Numbered from the stretch's first letter, positions 17,401 to 26,510 are shown. The stretch: DNA of 64,000 nt from an uncultured Burkholderiales bacterium (GCA_937927685.1 CALBSC010000077.1:186001-250000), one strand, 5' to 3'. Program-made: numbers and translations. The notes: generated from the letters alone by a model not told the origin.

Positions 17401-18103
17401 AGATACACAGTGCCTGTGAGGGGGACAGGAGTCCCCTCGTGTTGAGCAAGAAAGTCTCTGCCGGAATCCTGTTGGCCTGTTGGATGCTGTAGGCCTCCAA
17501 TCCCTCATACCGGCTCAGCAGGGTCTCCACGTGGGCCAGCTGCTGGGGATCCACCACACTGTCGACCACTGTCAATCGAAGTAACGACTCTGCCAATATC
17601 TGGGGAGGGCACAACGTGATGACGGGGCGGTTGGCGAGGGGTTCAAAGGGTCCCAGGCACGAGAGCGCATTTTTCTGGCTGAGGGTCTGCAAGGACATGG
17701 AAAGCAGTGGCCCCGACCCATCGTAACGGTTGCGCAGTACATCAAACAGATCATGCTCTTTCCGTGATGGCGCATCGATGTCCGTCATCACGTCATACAC
17801 CTGCATGAGCACGTAGGCCAGCTGCTCGGTGTCAAGACACTGGTGTATGGCGGTGATGGACTGACTTTGTTCAGATTGCTCGAGATAGGCCAGTGCTTCG
17901 CGCAAGACTTGCGTTTTGCCGTCCAGGAGCCCGATCAGTTGATAAATCACCGGGCGCTCGAGATCTCCCCGCGCAGCCAGCATCAACAGCAACGCCGATG
18001 CATGGGCCACTTCAGGCGTCAGCGATTCGACGCGATAGCTTCCCCATCGCGCGATCTCCAGGCGAGTCGCCAACGCAGTTAAAAATTCAGGAAGATTCAC
18101 CAA
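14459..18103 (-). CDS. Unknown 1214-residue protein with tandem 12/24-residue repeats
   Basis: Not recognised. Residues 1 to about 290 look folded and mostly helical. They contain two segments (about 30-110 and 165-285) that recall TerB-like helical domains, a weak impression only. Residues about 300-745 are low-complexity, rich in Ser, Ala, Pro, Glu and Gly. Residues about 747-1074 are a tandem array of 12-residue units with the core (P/D)N(I/V)Q(S/A)V. In the middle, eight copies of a 24-residue double unit lie at 772-963. The C-terminal 130 residues are charged and end in a predicted coiled coil (LRESLDILKRKQDVVLDKL). No signal peptide or membrane segment is visible, so it is probably cytoplasmic. 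It stands alone, convergent with the lipoprotein gene. A long flexible scaffold or linker protein is the best structural description. Confidence 0.8.
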   Translation of the reverse strand: MVNLPEFLTALATRLEIARWGSYRVESLTPEVAHASALLLMLAARGDLERPVIYQLIGLLDGKTQVLREALAYLEQSEQSQSITAIHQCLDTEQLAYVLMQVYDVMTDIDAPSRKEHDLFDVLRNRYDGSGPLLSMSLQTLSQKNALSCLGPFEPLANRPVITLCPPQILAESLLRLTVVDSVVDPQQLAHVETLLSRYEGLEAYSIQQANRIPAETFLLNTRGLLSPSQALCILCQCANLIFLEGRGTPTKWQFFRHLRDSWGVSERDMSIHLGTLKFNASRLLSRHDENAQPTAWGLKADNMSQATSGRSKPDPEEDPDVLKYRRGSGDGSPFGRKSALHRGPLPPNHRAASQEEDTSAEPYPEENRASPSPAGEGSPSPSVDEDEREHDSENIQADRGDAHTPQPAHQAEPPPRQATPSSRDTEKPASPRQPSPRTSSPNKPLTPESFGDSPQVSAPEQNAESRPPSEPGAPSASTAAQPEPSSPPSSGGESSSAPSSSQVAPSASQGAGSALAGSASAGGAPSSSASGPSSAGGAPSSSASAPSSAGGAPGPSSGAAPSSEGAAASAPSSSQAAPSASQGSGSVPADEAPSASSSTPGGSQISTDASPTESPLAQGEAQPPFSNEARSAEDLIRPDASSEPTSNDFNFESQAPSPKDSSLHQNQLTDSETFVPDGNDSAKPSHESFDQDRQQYNKAFATGDANSDSTTEVPATEPTSDNVLHPASSKSDSDSAVPISTDKGEDNIQHVSAGTGSDNQQSVKNDSSDSPNIQSVNESVAGDNLQAVPSSSTGPNIQSVDESGTGDNVQAVPSSSTGPNIQSVNESGSGDNVQAVPSSSTDPNIQSVNESGAGDNVQAVPSSSTDPNIQSVNESGASDNVQAVPSSSTGPNIQSVDESGASDNVQAVPSSSKGPNIQSVDESGSGNNVQSIPASGTDPNNQSVAEAVNGNNVQALPSSEPEANIQTIDQPGTDPNNQSVDESGPGHNTLTLEDSADPGPNNQSLDADSTDANRAKIDASRLDTERAQTPTDAPSSPNRQRLNSKDADINRQRLEGASSRDKNNPLIPKNRPLAPKPIADDDEATGRMIEERPRPAPESPRKRVFQTWQESAAKEPEVLRQKAGFELEIPPTIHRQRVIDFSSINVFLEYDHEKEETPDAQHASSSEADTAEGPTKEPVKKQAYNYKLRESLDILKRKQDVVLDKLTRVQGKK
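15215..15790 (-). repeat. Eight tandem 72-bp coding repeats
   Basis: Eight head-to-tail units of exactly 72 bases inside the 1214-residue gene, each coding for 24 residues of the pattern PNIQSV(N/D)ESG-G-DNVQAVPSSST-. The central copies are nearly identical in DNA, while the outer ones have drifted. Each unit is itself two 12-residue half-units. Degenerate half-units continue on both sides, so the whole array spans about 14918-15865. Identity is highest in the middle, as expected for recent expansion by slippage or recombination. Confidence 0.95.
16342..16620 (-). repeat. Ser/Ala/Pro-rich coding repeats (42-bp tandem and distant duplicate)
   Basis: A second repeat system in the same gene. 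A 42-bp unit begins at 16446, 16488 and 16530 and codes for GGAPSSSASGPSSA-like 14-residue blocks. It is flanked by a near-duplicate segment of about 57 bases starting at 16342 and again at 16561, 219 bases apart. The duplicate codes for SSSQ-APSASQG-GS. All spacings are multiples of three, so the reading frame is kept through expansion. Confidence 0.85.
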
Positions 18104-18362
18104 AGGGTTCTTTAAAGCACAGGACCGAGATTTGACACGTTACTGTCAATAGCATTTCCCAGTCAACATCCATAGATTTAAACCACTTCAGGGACACGCT
18201 ATCTTCTTCACATCGGCCTGGGAAGGCCGTTCTACAGCCACTGAAACAGGTTTTTTTTGCTAGATTAACTATAAATAATCAATAAATGGCCGTCAGGGCC
18301 TCTTTTTGTAAATTGGCCGTTACCAGACACGACACTCGTGCACTGCCTGGACTGGTTCCTGA

Positions 18363-19271
18363 TCAGTTCTGCTTCACCAACTCAGGCGCATCCATGCCCG
18401 ACAGCAAATGCGTTCGCAATGCTTGCACATGACTGAGTTCAAGGCGATCCTGGGGAATGTGCATGTGGATCCACACGTCTTCAATCGGGTAATCGTCGAG
18501 CAGCACCACCAGTTCACCTGACTGTATGTGGGGCTTGGTGATGTGTTCGGCCAATAAACAGACACCATGTCCTAAGCAGGTGGCCTTCAGCAAATGCAGG
18601 GCGTTGTTGCTGCTCAGGATCGGGGCTATGCGTACCTCCATGGGGCCCGAATCCCCCTGAAAAATCCAGATCAATCCGCGTGTTTCGTAGTTGAGTACGT
18701 CGTGCTGGCGTAAATCACCCGGGACCCGGGGTGTTCCGCGTTTGGCCAGGTAGGCGGGGGAAGCCACCACCTGTCGCCTGATGGGCATCATCTTGAAGTC
18801 AATTACGCCAGGCCAGTTGAATGGCCCCACGGTCATCGATACATCAAAGCCTTCTTCGATCGGGTTGACCGGCCTGTCGATGGACAGAACCTCCATGCTG
18901 ATGCCTCGATTCAGGTGCTGAAAGCGATTCAGTTGCTCCCCGATGAGGGCCCCCAGCAGACCATTGGGCACCTTGATTCTGAGGTGACCTTCGAGGCGGT
19001 GGTTCTTTGAGGCCATTTGCGCCAGCAATTGATCCACCTGTTTCACGGCTGCACGCGACTTGAACAAGTGGCGCCTTCCAGCGTCGGTCAACGTCATGCT
19101 GCGGGTACTGCGTTCGAACAACTTGACACCTGCATGCGCTTCCAGGTGGTCGATACGCTTTTTCACCACGGCCACAGCCACTTTCAGTTGCCGGGAGGCG
19201 CGAGTGAAATTGCCGTGATCGACCACCGATATGAAAGTCTTCAGGTTTTCAATGATGTCCATCGCGACCAT
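18363..19271 (-). CDS. LysR-family transcriptional regulator
   Basis: A 302-residue DNA-binding regulator. Residues about 4-62 form the winged helix-turn-helix of LysR proteins (FISVVDHGNFTRASRQL, KKRIDHLEAHAGVKLFERST, LTDAGRRHL). The rest is the periplasmic-binding-like effector domain, with the family feature DVSMTVGPF and a hydrophobic pocket segment. The second in-frame ATG (19262, MDIIENLKTF) is as good a start as 19271; neither has a strong ribosome site. No divergent target gene lies beside it. The next gene upstream on the same strand is the Crp-type regulator, 73 bases away. Effector and targets are unknown. The wing lineage resembles the group regulating oxidoreductases and efflux. 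Confidence 0.88.
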   Translation of the reverse strand: MVAMDIIENLKTFISVVDHGNFTRASRQLKVAVAVVKKRIDHLEAHAGVKLFERSTRSMTLTDAGRRHLFKSRAAVKQVDQLLAQMASKNHRLEGHLRIKVPNGLLGALIGEQLNRFQHLNRGISMEVLSIDRPVNPIEEGFDVSMTVGPFNWPGVIDFKMMPIRRQVVASPAYLAKRGTPRVPGDLRQHDVLNYETRGLIWIFQGDSGPMEVRIAPILSSNNALHLLKATCLGHGVCLLAEHITKPHIQSGELVVLLDDYPIEDVWIHMHIPQDRLELSHVQALRTHLLSGMDAPELVKQN

Positions 19272-19344
19272 CCAGCTTATATGAATTGAGAAAGTATATG
19301 GATTAAATCCTCAATTTAAACCTAAAAACGAATAAACAATCGAC

Positions 19345-20061
19345 CTAGAACCTCCTGTCTCCTAAGTCCAGTTTCATCTGCTGAAGATTGGTCGATTTGA
19401 GCTGGAAATAGCACTCACAGGATTCTTGTTCCAGGAGCGAGCGGTCGATGATCTCCAGGTGACCACGGCTGATCGTGCATCCGCTCATTTTGGGCAATGA
19501 GAGGGAAACTGCTTCCCGTCTGACGCCCAGCGAGTTGGCGATGGCTTGATGAGTCACATGGAGTTCCCCTGAATGGTTACAGTCATCCTGGGCCAGCATC
19601 CACCGTGCGACGCGCTGGTGGATCGAATGAAAGTGGCAGCACGTCAATTCGATCGAGATTTTTCGCAGAATATGCTGCACGCCCGTCATGCACATGTTGG
19701 AAATCGGGAGGTGCGTCGACATGGCTGTCTGTAAGTGATGCAGATCCATGCGATACGCCAGGCCAGAATGCACGACGTAGAGGCGATGTAACGCAGCGCC
19801 AATCAGTCCGCCACACCCGAGCATGCCGTCCGCGCCCACGTTGGCGGTATCGATCGCCAGACCATCGCCCATTTCTCTGGAATGAGCGATCAATGCATTG
19901 ATCGGAAAGTAAATCCGGTGGGAGGGCCGTCCAGCCTCTGCCAGCGTTTCACCAGTTTGCAGAGAGACCAATTGCAGATCAGGGAGCAGGACTTGCAAAT
20001 CGCTCTCCGGGAGCGAAGCCAGCAAGTCATTCATCTTGGGATGCGCCACATTACCCCCCAT
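19345..20061 (-). CDS. Crp/Fnr-family transcriptional regulator
   Basis: A 238-residue regulator with an N-terminal cyclic-nucleotide-binding-like beta roll (residues about 10-130: LVSLQTGETLAEAGRPSHRIYFP) and a C-terminal helix-turn-helix (about 165-195: VTHQAIANSLGVRREAVS). The phosphate-binding cassette of true Crp (RExxA) is not seen, and there is no N-terminal cysteine cluster like Fnr. It therefore probably senses something other than cAMP, or works without a ligand. Similar short regulators in Burkholderiales are common and mostly uncharacterised. A plausible promoter lies 29-58 bases upstream. The start at 20061 gives a run of glycines (MGGN); a later ATG at 20034 is possible. Confidence 0.87.
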   Translation of the reverse strand: MGGNVAHPKMNDLLASLPESDLQVLLPDLQLVSLQTGETLAEAGRPSHRIYFPINALIAHSREMGDGLAIDTANVGADGMLGCGGLIGAALHRLYVVHSGLAYRMDLHHLQTAMSTHLPISNMCMTGVQHILRKISIELTCCHFHSIHQRVARWMLAQDDCNHSGELHVTHQAIANSLGVRREAVSLSLPKMSGCTISRGHLEIIDRSLLEQESCECYFQLKSTNLQQMKLDLGDRRF

Positions 20062-20089
20062 TTCGTCTGAACAGTTTGCTCAATTTTGA

Positions 20090-20119
20090 AATATTCGAGG
20101 GGGGGTAAACCCTAGTCAA
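20090..20119 (-). promoter_or_regulatory. Candidate sigma-70 promoter of the Crp-type gene
   Basis: On the minus strand TTGACT (20119-20114) and AATATT (20095-20090) are separated by 18 bases, upstream of the ATG at 20061. The -35 matches the consensus in five of six positions and the -10 in four. The region is AT-rich compared with its surroundings. Confidence 0.4.
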
Positions 20120-20267
20120 TTCTATATTTAACGGTACTTTACACGGCACGTCAGAAAAGGGCCGGTCTGAGCCGAATTCGACGGGCCTGTGATGGGGCGC
20201 GGACCAGGTGTCGACAGTATTCCTGGATATCGGCGGGCAAGCCATGGCGGCTTCAAACACCCAGGCG

Positions 20268-20292
20268 AAAAAAAAGCCCCTGACCGGGGCTT
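20268..20292 (-). terminator. Intrinsic terminator of tRNA-Ser
   Basis: Read on the minus strand, AGCCCC, a five-base loop and GGGGCT form a strong stem followed by eight T. It begins two bases after the CCA end of the tRNA. Confidence 0.9.
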
Positions 20293-20293
20293 C

Positions 20294-20384
<91 letters not shown>

Positions 20385-20459
20385 GAAGCCGCACATTGTA
20401 GCAGGAGCGGTGGGCGTTACACTTCAAGGTTATCCATTGCCGAGTCCGGAGCCCGCCCC

Positions 20460-22724
20460 ATGAAATTTCGCTTTCCGATCGTCATCATTGACGAGGACTT
20501 TCGCTCGGAAAACGCTTCCGGTCTGGGCATCCGTGCCCTGGCACAGGCCTTCGAGAAAGAAGGCTACGAGGTCATGGGCGTCACGAGCTACGGTGACCTG
20601 AGCCAGTTCGCCCAGCAACAGTCGCGTGCCAGTGCTTTCATCCTGTCCATCGACGACGAGGAATTCACCCCCGGTCCTGACCTCGATCCCGCGGTGCTCA
20701 ACCTTCGCAACTTCATCGAGGAAGTGCGATTCAAGAACGCCGACGTGCCTATCTATGTGTATGGCGAGACCAAAACCTCGCGCCATCTGCCCAACGACAT
20801 CCTGCGTGAACTGCATGGCTTCATTCACATGTTCGAAGACACACCGGAGTTTGTGGCACGTCACATCATCCGTGAAGCCAAGAGCTATCTGGAAGGCGTG
20901 CAGCCGCCGTTTTTCCGCGCCTTGCTCGATTACGCCGAGGATGGGTCGTATTCGTGGCACTGCCCGGGCCACTCAGGCGGCGTGGCATTCCTGAAAAGCC
21001 CGGTGGGGCAGATGTTCCACCAGTTCTTCGGCGAGAACATGTTGCGTGCCGACGTGTGCAACGCCGTGGACGAGTTGGGACAACTGCTGGACCACACGGG
21101 TCCGGTGGCTGCCTCCGAGCGCAATGCCGCACGCATCTTCAATGCCGACCACTGCTTCTTTGTCACCAATGGCACCAGCACCAGCAACAAGATGGTCTGG
21201 CACCACACGGTGGCGCCGGGCGACGTGGTGGTGGTGGACCGCAACTGTCACAAGTCCATCCTGCACGCCATCATCATGACCGGGGCCATCCCCGTGTTTT
21301 TGAAGCCCACGCGTAACCAGTTCGGCATCATCGGTCCTATCCCCAAAAGCGAATTCGAACCCGAGACCATTCGTGCCAAGATCCGGGCCAATCCCCTTCT
21401 CAAGGGTGTGGATGCCGACCAGATCAAGCCTCGCGTGATGACCCTCACGCAATCCACCTACGACGGCGTTCTCTACAACACAGAAACCATCAAGAAGATG
21501 CTCGATGGCTATGTGCCCAACCTGCATTTCGACGAGGCCTGGTTGCCGCATGCCGCTTTCCACCCGTTCTATGGTTCCTACCACGCCATGGGCAAGAAGC
21601 GGGAACGTCCGAAGGACAGCGTGGTGTATTCCACCCAGTCCATTCACAAACTGCTGGCCGGTATCAGTCAGGCCAGTCACGTGCTGGTGCAGGATTCACA
21701 GAACACCAAGCTCGATCGTCCCCTCTTCAATGAGGCCTTCCTGATGCACACCAGCACCAGCCCGCAGTACGCCATCATTGCCAGTTGCGATGTTGCCGCG
21801 GCCATGATGGAGCCGCCGGGGGGCACTGCGCTGGTGGAAGAGAGTATTGCCGAGGCACTCGATTTCCGCCGCGCCATGCGCAAGGTGGATGCCGAATACG
21901 GCAAGGACTGGTGGTTCAAGGTCTGGGGCCCTGGCAAGCTGGTGGAAGAGGGCATTGGCCGGGCAGACAACTGGGTGATCAAGTCCGACGGGCGCGACTC
22001 CAAGTGGCACGGGTTTGGTGACCTGGCCGATGGTTTCAACATGCTGGACCCGATCAAGTCCACCATCGTCACGCCGGGCCTGGACATCAACGGCAAGTTT
22101 GCCAAGACCGGTATCCCGGCCAGCATCGTCACCAAGTTCCTGGCCGAGCATGGTGTGATCGTTGAAAAAACCGGTTTGTACAGCTTCTTCATCATGTTCA
22201 CCATCGGCATCACCAAGGGCCGTTGGAACACGCTGCTGACCGCGCTGCAGCAATTCAAGGACGACTACGACAAGAACCAGCCGATGTGGCGCATCCTGCC
22301 GGAGTTCTGTACCAAGCATCCCCGCTACGAGCGCATGGGGCTGCGCGACCTGTGCCAGCATGTCCACGAGTTGTACGCCAAGTACGACATCGCCCGCCTG
22401 ACCACGGAGATGTACCTGAGCGATCTGACGCCCGCCATGAAGCCCAGCGATGCGTTTGCCAAAATCGCCCAGCGAAACACCGAACGCGTGCCCATCGATG
22501 AACTCGAGGGGCGCATCACCACCAGCCTGGTCACGCCTTACCCACCCGGCATTCCCTTGTTGGTGCCGGGAGAGGTCTTCAACCGCAAGATCGTTGATTA
22601 CCTGCGCTTTTCACGCGAATTCAATGCGCTCTGCCCGGGGTTTGAGACTGACATCCATGGTCTGGTTTCCCAGGTGGACGAGCAGGGTGAAACCCATTTG
22701 TATGCGGACTGCGTGAAACGCTGA
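20460..22724 (+). CDS. Lysine/arginine/ornithine decarboxylase (PLP, group III)
   Basis: A 754-residue fold-type I PLP decarboxylase of the large bacterial Orn/Lys/Arg group, which makes a polyamine or cadaverine from a basic amino acid. An N-terminal wing domain (IVIIDEDFRSEN, residues about 4-130) precedes the core. Core features are SWHCPGHSGG, FFVTNGTSTSNK, DRNCHKSILHA, and STQSIHKLLAG with the PLP lysine near residue 397. The length is close to AdiA (about 755) and longer than CadA or SpeC (about 710), but specificity cannot be read from these motifs. The start at 20460 has a GGAG ribosome site; the frame upstream runs through tRNA-Ser and is not coding. It is convergent with fabI. No antiporter gene accompanies it. 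Confidence 0.93.
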   Translation: MKFRFPIVIIDEDFRSENASGLGIRALAQAFEKEGYEVMGVTSYGDLSQFAQQQSRASAFILSIDDEEFTPGPDLDPAVLNLRNFIEEVRFKNADVPIYVYGETKTSRHLPNDILRELHGFIHMFEDTPEFVARHIIREAKSYLEGVQPPFFRALLDYAEDGSYSWHCPGHSGGVAFLKSPVGQMFHQFFGENMLRADVCNAVDELGQLLDHTGPVAASERNAARIFNADHCFFVTNGTSTSNKMVWHHTVAPGDVVVVDRNCHKSILHAIIMTGAIPVFLKPTRNQFGIIGPIPKSEFEPETIRAKIRANPLLKGVDADQIKPRVMTLTQSTYDGVLYNTETIKKMLDGYVPNLHFDEAWLPHAAFHPFYGSYHAMGKKRERPKDSVVYSTQSIHKLLAGISQASHVLVQDSQNTKLDRPLFNEAFLMHTSTSPQYAIIASCDVAAAMMEPPGGTALVEESIAEALDFRRAMRKVDAEYGKDWWFKVWGPGKLVEEGIGRADNWVIKSDGRDSKWHGFGDLADGFNMLDPIKSTIVTPGLDINGKFAKTGIPASIVTKFLAEHGVIVEKTGLYSFFIMFTIGITKGRWNTLLTALQQFKDDYDKNQPMWRILPEFCTKHPRYERMGLRDLCQHVHELYAKYDIARLTTEMYLSDLTPAMKPSDAFAKIAQRNTERVPIDELEGRITTSLVTPYPPGIPLLVPGEVFNRKIVDYLRFSREFNALCPGFETDIHGLVSQVDEQGETHLYADCVKR

Positions 22725-22791
22725 TCCTGGTGTTGGCAGTACAAGGGGCCGCAGGCGCAGCCCCGTCCGGTCAGACGAACGGCTGGCCGCG

Positions 22792-23601
22792 TCAGGCGGC
22801 CGGCTCGTCGATGCCGCCCACCACCTGGCTGAAGCCGCCATCTACGTAGGTGATTTCGGCTGTCACGCCGGCAGCCAGGTCACTCATGAGGAAAGCGGCC
22901 ACATGGCCCACATCCTCGATGGTGACGTTGCGTCGGATGGGGGAAGCCTGCGCCACCACGCTCAGAATCTTGCCAAAGCCCTTGATACCACTGGCCGCCA
23001 GCGTCTTGATCGGGCCGGCACTGATGCCGTTGGCGCGCAGGCCACGGCCCTGACGCCCCACAGATTCCGCCAGATATCGCACCGAGGCCTCCAGCGATGC
23101 CTTGGCCAGACCCATCGTGTTGTAGTTGGGTACGGTGCGAATGGCCCCCAGGTAAGTCAGGGTCAGCAGCGCCGCGTTGTCATTGAGATAGGGAAGGGCG
23201 GCTTTGGCCATGGCGGGGAAGCTGTAGGCGCTGATGTCATGCGCCACCTTGAACCCCTCGCGACTCAGCCCTTCGAGAAAGTCACCCGCAATGGCCTCGC
23301 GCGGCGCATAGCCGATGCTGTGAACAAAGCCGTCAAAGCGCGGCCAGTGCTGGGCGAGATCGGCAAACAACTGTGAGATCTGGGCGTCATCACCCACGTC
23401 GCATTCAAACACCAGGGTGGAGTTGAAGTCCGCAGCGAACTCCTGAATGCGTTCCTTGAACCGTTCGCCCACATAACTGAACGCGAGCTCGGCCCCCTGC
23501 TCATGACAGGCCTTGGCAATGCCGTAAGCAATGGAACGATTGGACAGCACCCCCGTGATCAGGAGTTTTTTTCCACTCAAGAAACCTGTTTTTGTTGTCA
23601 T
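22792..23601 (-). CDS. fabI: Enoyl-[acyl-carrier-protein] reductase (NADH)
   Basis: A 269-residue SDR-fold enzyme that performs the last reduction of fatty-acid elongation (trans-2-enoyl-ACP to acyl-ACP). The FabI-specific nucleotide site [17 protein letters not shown], the DVGDDAQI acid turn and the SIGYAP strand are present. The catalytic Tyr-X6-Lys pair is in YNTMGLAK. The C-terminal ITYVDGGFS is typical. FabI is the triclosan/isoniazid-type target; nothing suggests altered residues. It is divergent from the yej operon with 39 bases between the starts, so the two promoters must overlap. The start is the only ATG that gives the canonical N terminus ([11 protein letters not shown]). Confidence 0.97.
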   Translation of the reverse strand: MTTKTGFLSGKKLLITGVLSNRSIAYGIAKACHEQGAELAFSYVGERFKERIQEFAADFNSTLVFECDVGDDAQISQLFADLAQHWPRFDGFVHSIGYAPREAIAGDFLEGLSREGFKVAHDISAYSFPAMAKAALPYLNDNAALLTLTYLGAIRTVPNYNTMGLAKASLEASVRYLAESVGRQGRGLRANGISAGPIKTLAASGIKGFGKILSVVAQASPIRRNVTIEDVGHVAAFLMSDLAAGVTAEITYVDGGFSQVVGGIDEPAA

Positions 23602-23640
23602 GCCTGCGCTCCGACTTGAAAAATCTTGCAGAATTGTCGC

Positions 23641-25467
23641 ATGCGTTGGCTAGTCTTCCTATGGATGGGGTGGTGTGCGGTGTCGGTCTGGGCCGGACAC
23701 GCCTATTCCCAGTTTGGCGACATCAAATACCCCCCGGGATTCAGCCACTTTGCCTATGTGCAGCCGCAAGCGCCCAAGGGCGGCCGCATTCGTTTTCCCA
23801 TGTTGGGCGGAGGCTTTGACAAGCTGAATCCGTTCACGCTCAAAGGCGTCGAGCCACCTGGCCTGGAAGGGCTGATGTTTGACACCTTGCTCAGCCGCAG
23901 CCTGGACGAACCGGCCACCGCCTATGGTTTGCTGGCCCGAGACGTCAGCGTGGCCCCGGATGGGCGTTCTGCCGAATTTGAATTGCGCCCCGAGGCCCGC
24001 TTTCACAATGGCGATGCGGTCCTGGCGCTGGACGTGAAGCATTCCTTCGACAAACTCAGCAGCAAGGAGTCAGCGCCGCAGTACCGCATGTATTTCTCGG
24101 GCATTGCAGGGGTGACCGTGCTGGGGGAGCGCAAGGTGCGCTTCGATTTCCGTGACGTCAACCGCGAACTGCCCCTGATCGCTGGAAGCCTGCCCGTGTT
24201 CAGCCACCGCTGGGGGCAGGGCAAGCCACTCGATCAACTGGTTACCGAAGTCCCCGTTGGCAGTGGTCCCTACCTGCTGGACGATTTCCACCTGGGCAAG
24301 GACATCCGCTTCAGGCGGGACCCCAACTACTGGGGCCGCGACTTGCCGGTGAACCGTGGTTTATACAACTTCGACCAGATCAGTTTTGACGGCTACAAGG
24401 ACCCCGTGGCGGCATTCGAAGCCTTCAAGGCTGGCGAGTTCGATTTCATTCAGGTCTATATCGCCAAGGACTGGGCGCGCCAATACAAAGGCGGCAAGTT
24501 CAACACGGGCGAGTTGATCAAGCGCGAATGGCAACACGCCAATCCGGTCGGTTTTCAGGGTTTCCTGTTCAACACACGATTGCCCAAATTGGCCGATGCC
24601 CGGGTGCGACGCGCCATCGGCCTGGCACTCGATTACGAGTGGATGAACCGACAGATTTTTTATCAGTCCTACACCCGGGTGCGGGGCTACTTCACCAACA
24701 GCCCATTCGAAGCGCAAGGACTGCCATTGCCTGAAGAGCTGGCGCTGCTGCGGTCACTGAAGCAGCCGGTCCCCCCTGAGGTGCTCACGAATGCCGTGCC
24801 CACGCCGCCGGTCACGACACCGCCGAGTTCGCTGCGTGACAACCTGCGCCAGGCGCGGGAGTTGCTCACCCAGGCAGGATGGGAGTACCGGGATGGAGCA
24901 CTGCGCAATACCCGGGGTGAGCGGTTCACCCTCGAGTTTCTCGACAGTGCGGGCAGCATGGGGCGCGTGGTGGCCCCCTTCACGCAGACGCTGGCCAAGC
25001 TGGGTATCGAAGCCAGCTACCGCGTGGTGGACCCTTCCGTCTATGAAAAGCGCATCAAGGACTTCACCTTCGAGATGATCAGTTCCCGCACGATGGGGCA
25101 ATTGACCCCAGGTTCCGAGTTGCGCCGCTACGAATCGTCTTACGCCATGGTGCCGGGTTCGTCCAATTTGCCCGGGGTGGCCGATCCGGTGGTGGATGAA
25201 CTGGTCAAGCAGGTGATGCAGGCCCGTGACCGCCCCAGCCTGACCGTGGCAGTTCGTACGCTTGATCGTGTGTTGCGCCATGGCTATTACGATGTGCCCC
25301 ACTGGTATTCGCCCGTTCATCGGGTGGCTTACCATGCCGGCTTGTTCGAACAGCCGGCCCAAACGCCGCTGTACTATCAACCCGAACCCTGGGCCATGTC
25401 CACCTGGTGGGCCACATCGGCCTCATCCCCCACCTCCCCCACCTCTGCGGCCCCCGCCAAGCCCTGA
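23641..25467 (+). CDS. yejA: Oligopeptide ABC transporter substrate-binding protein (YejA type)
   Basis: Periplasmic family 5 solute-binding protein, 608 residues, signal peptide about residues 1-20 (ending WAGHA). Family segments are [18 protein letters not shown], the FNPFT-like [43 protein letters not shown] and the strongly conserved GFLFNTRLP. This set is typical of YejA, which serves importers of oligopeptides and of microcin-C-like peptides. The tail of about 20 residues is Ser/Pro/Thr/Ala-rich and may be disordered. A TTG start 15 bases earlier is possible. It is the first gene of yejABEF; the yejB ATG follows after 7 bases. Confidence 0.93.
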   Translation: MRWLVFLWMGWCAVSVWAGHAYSQFGDIKYPPGFSHFAYVQPQAPKGGRIRFPMLGGGFDKLNPFTLKGVEPPGLEGLMFDTLLSRSLDEPATAYGLLARDVSVAPDGRSAEFELRPEARFHNGDAVLALDVKHSFDKLSSKESAPQYRMYFSGIAGVTVLGERKVRFDFRDVNRELPLIAGSLPVFSHRWGQGKPLDQLVTEVPVGSGPYLLDDFHLGKDIRFRRDPNYWGRDLPVNRGLYNFDQISFDGYKDPVAAFEAFKAGEFDFIQVYIAKDWARQYKGGKFNTGELIKREWQHANPVGFQGFLFNTRLPKLADARVRRAIGLALDYEWMNRQIFYQSYTRVRGYFTNSPFEAQGLPLPEELALLRSLKQPVPPEVLTNAVPTPPVTTPPSSLRDNLRQARELLTQAGWEYRDGALRNTRGERFTLEFLDSAGSMGRVVAPFTQTLAKLGIEASYRVVDPSVYEKRIKDFTFEMISSRTMGQLTPGSELRRYESSYAMVPGSSNLPGVADPVVDELVKQVMQARDRPSLTVAVRTLDRVLRHGYYDVPHWYSPVHRVAYHAGLFEQPAQTPLYYQPEPWAMSTWWATSASSPTSPTSAAPAKP

Positions 25468-25474
25468 GACACCC

Positions 25475-26506
25475 ATGTTTTTTTACATCCTCAAACGCCT
25501 GCTGCTGATGGTGCCGACTTTGCTGGGGGTGCTGCTGATGACGTTTGCCATCATCCAGTTTGTGCCCGGCGGACCGGTTGAGCAAATGGTGGCTCGGCTC
25601 GAGGGGCGTGATGCAGGCGGTGAAGTGGCCCAGCAAAGCAGCAACTACCGGGGACGTCAGGGCGTCGACCCCGCCCGGCTGGCAGAAATACAGGCCTTGT
25701 ACGGCTTTGACAAACCGGCCCATGAGCGCTTCTGGCAAATGCTCAAGCAGTTCGCCACCTTCGACCTGGGACGGAGTTTTTATTACTCCAAGGATGTGTG
25801 GCAACTGATCAAGGAAAAACTCCCCGTATCGATCAGCCTCGGCTTGTGGACGTTTTTCCTCAGTTACCTGATATCAGTGCCCCTGGGTATCGCCAAAGCC
25901 GTTCGGTCCGGTACCCGCTTTGACACGCTGACCAGTCTTTTGGTACTGGTGGGCTATGCCATCCCGGGCTTTGTGTTGGGTGTGGCCTTGCTGGTGGTGC
26001 TGGGTGGTCAGTTGCAATGGTTTCCCTTGCGCGGACTCACCTCCAGCCACTGGGAACAGTTGGGCTGGGGTGCCCGCATCGCCGACTACCTGTGGCACAT
26101 TGCCATGCCTGTCACCGCCAGTGTGTTGGGCGCTTTCGCCGTCACCACCATGCTGACCAAGAATGCCTTTCTGGAAGAAATTCGCAAGCAGTACGTGCTG
26201 ACGGCCAGAGCCAAAGGCCTATCAGAGCGGACGGTGTTGTGGAAACACGTGATGCGCAATGCCATGATTCCATTGGTGACCGGTTTTCCTGCCGCTTTCA
26301 TTGGCGCTTTTTTCACGGGGTCCCTGTTGATCGAGACGCTGTTCTCGCTGGATGGTCTGGGCCTCCTGAGCTACGACAGTGTCATGAAGCGGGACTACCC
26401 GGTGGTGCTGGGCACGCTCTATCTCTTCACACTGATTGGCCTGGTCACCAAGCTCGTCAGTGATCTGTGTTACGTCTGGGTGGACCCGCGTGTCAAATTC
26501 GACTGA
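25475..26506 (+). CDS. yejB: Oligopeptide ABC transporter permease (YejB type)
   Basis: A 343-residue inner-membrane permease of the DppB/OppB class. It opens with the typical MFFYILKRLLLMVPTLLGVL and the N-terminal helix. The periplasmic loop is long, as in YejB (EGRDAGGEVAQQSSNYRG, LYGFDKPAHERFW). The EAA loop that contacts the ATPase is EIRKQYVLTARAKGLSERTV. About six membrane spans are visible. It starts 7 bases after yejA and lies 4 bases before yejE. It would form a heterodimer with YejE. Confidence 0.94.
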   Translation: MFFYILKRLLLMVPTLLGVLLMTFAIIQFVPGGPVEQMVARLEGRDAGGEVAQQSSNYRGRQGVDPARLAEIQALYGFDKPAHERFWQMLKQFATFDLGRSFYYSKDVWQLIKEKLPVSISLGLWTFFLSYLISVPLGIAKAVRSGTRFDTLTSLLVLVGYAIPGFVLGVALLVVLGGQLQWFPLRGLTSSHWEQLGWGARIADYLWHIAMPVTASVLGAFAVTTMLTKNAFLEEIRKQYVLTARAKGLSERTVLWKHVMRNAMIPLVTGFPAAFIGAFFTGSLLIETLFSLDGLGLLSYDSVMKRDYPVVLGTLYLFTLIGLVTKLVSDLCYVWVDPRVKFD

Positions 26507-26510
26507 AGCC

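Noticed and set aside
18104..18362. Terminator or small RNA in the gap before the repeat-protein gene
   Set aside because: A short GGCC stem followed by T lies near 18290-18307 on the plus strand, but no plus-strand gene ends there, and the stem is only four base pairs.
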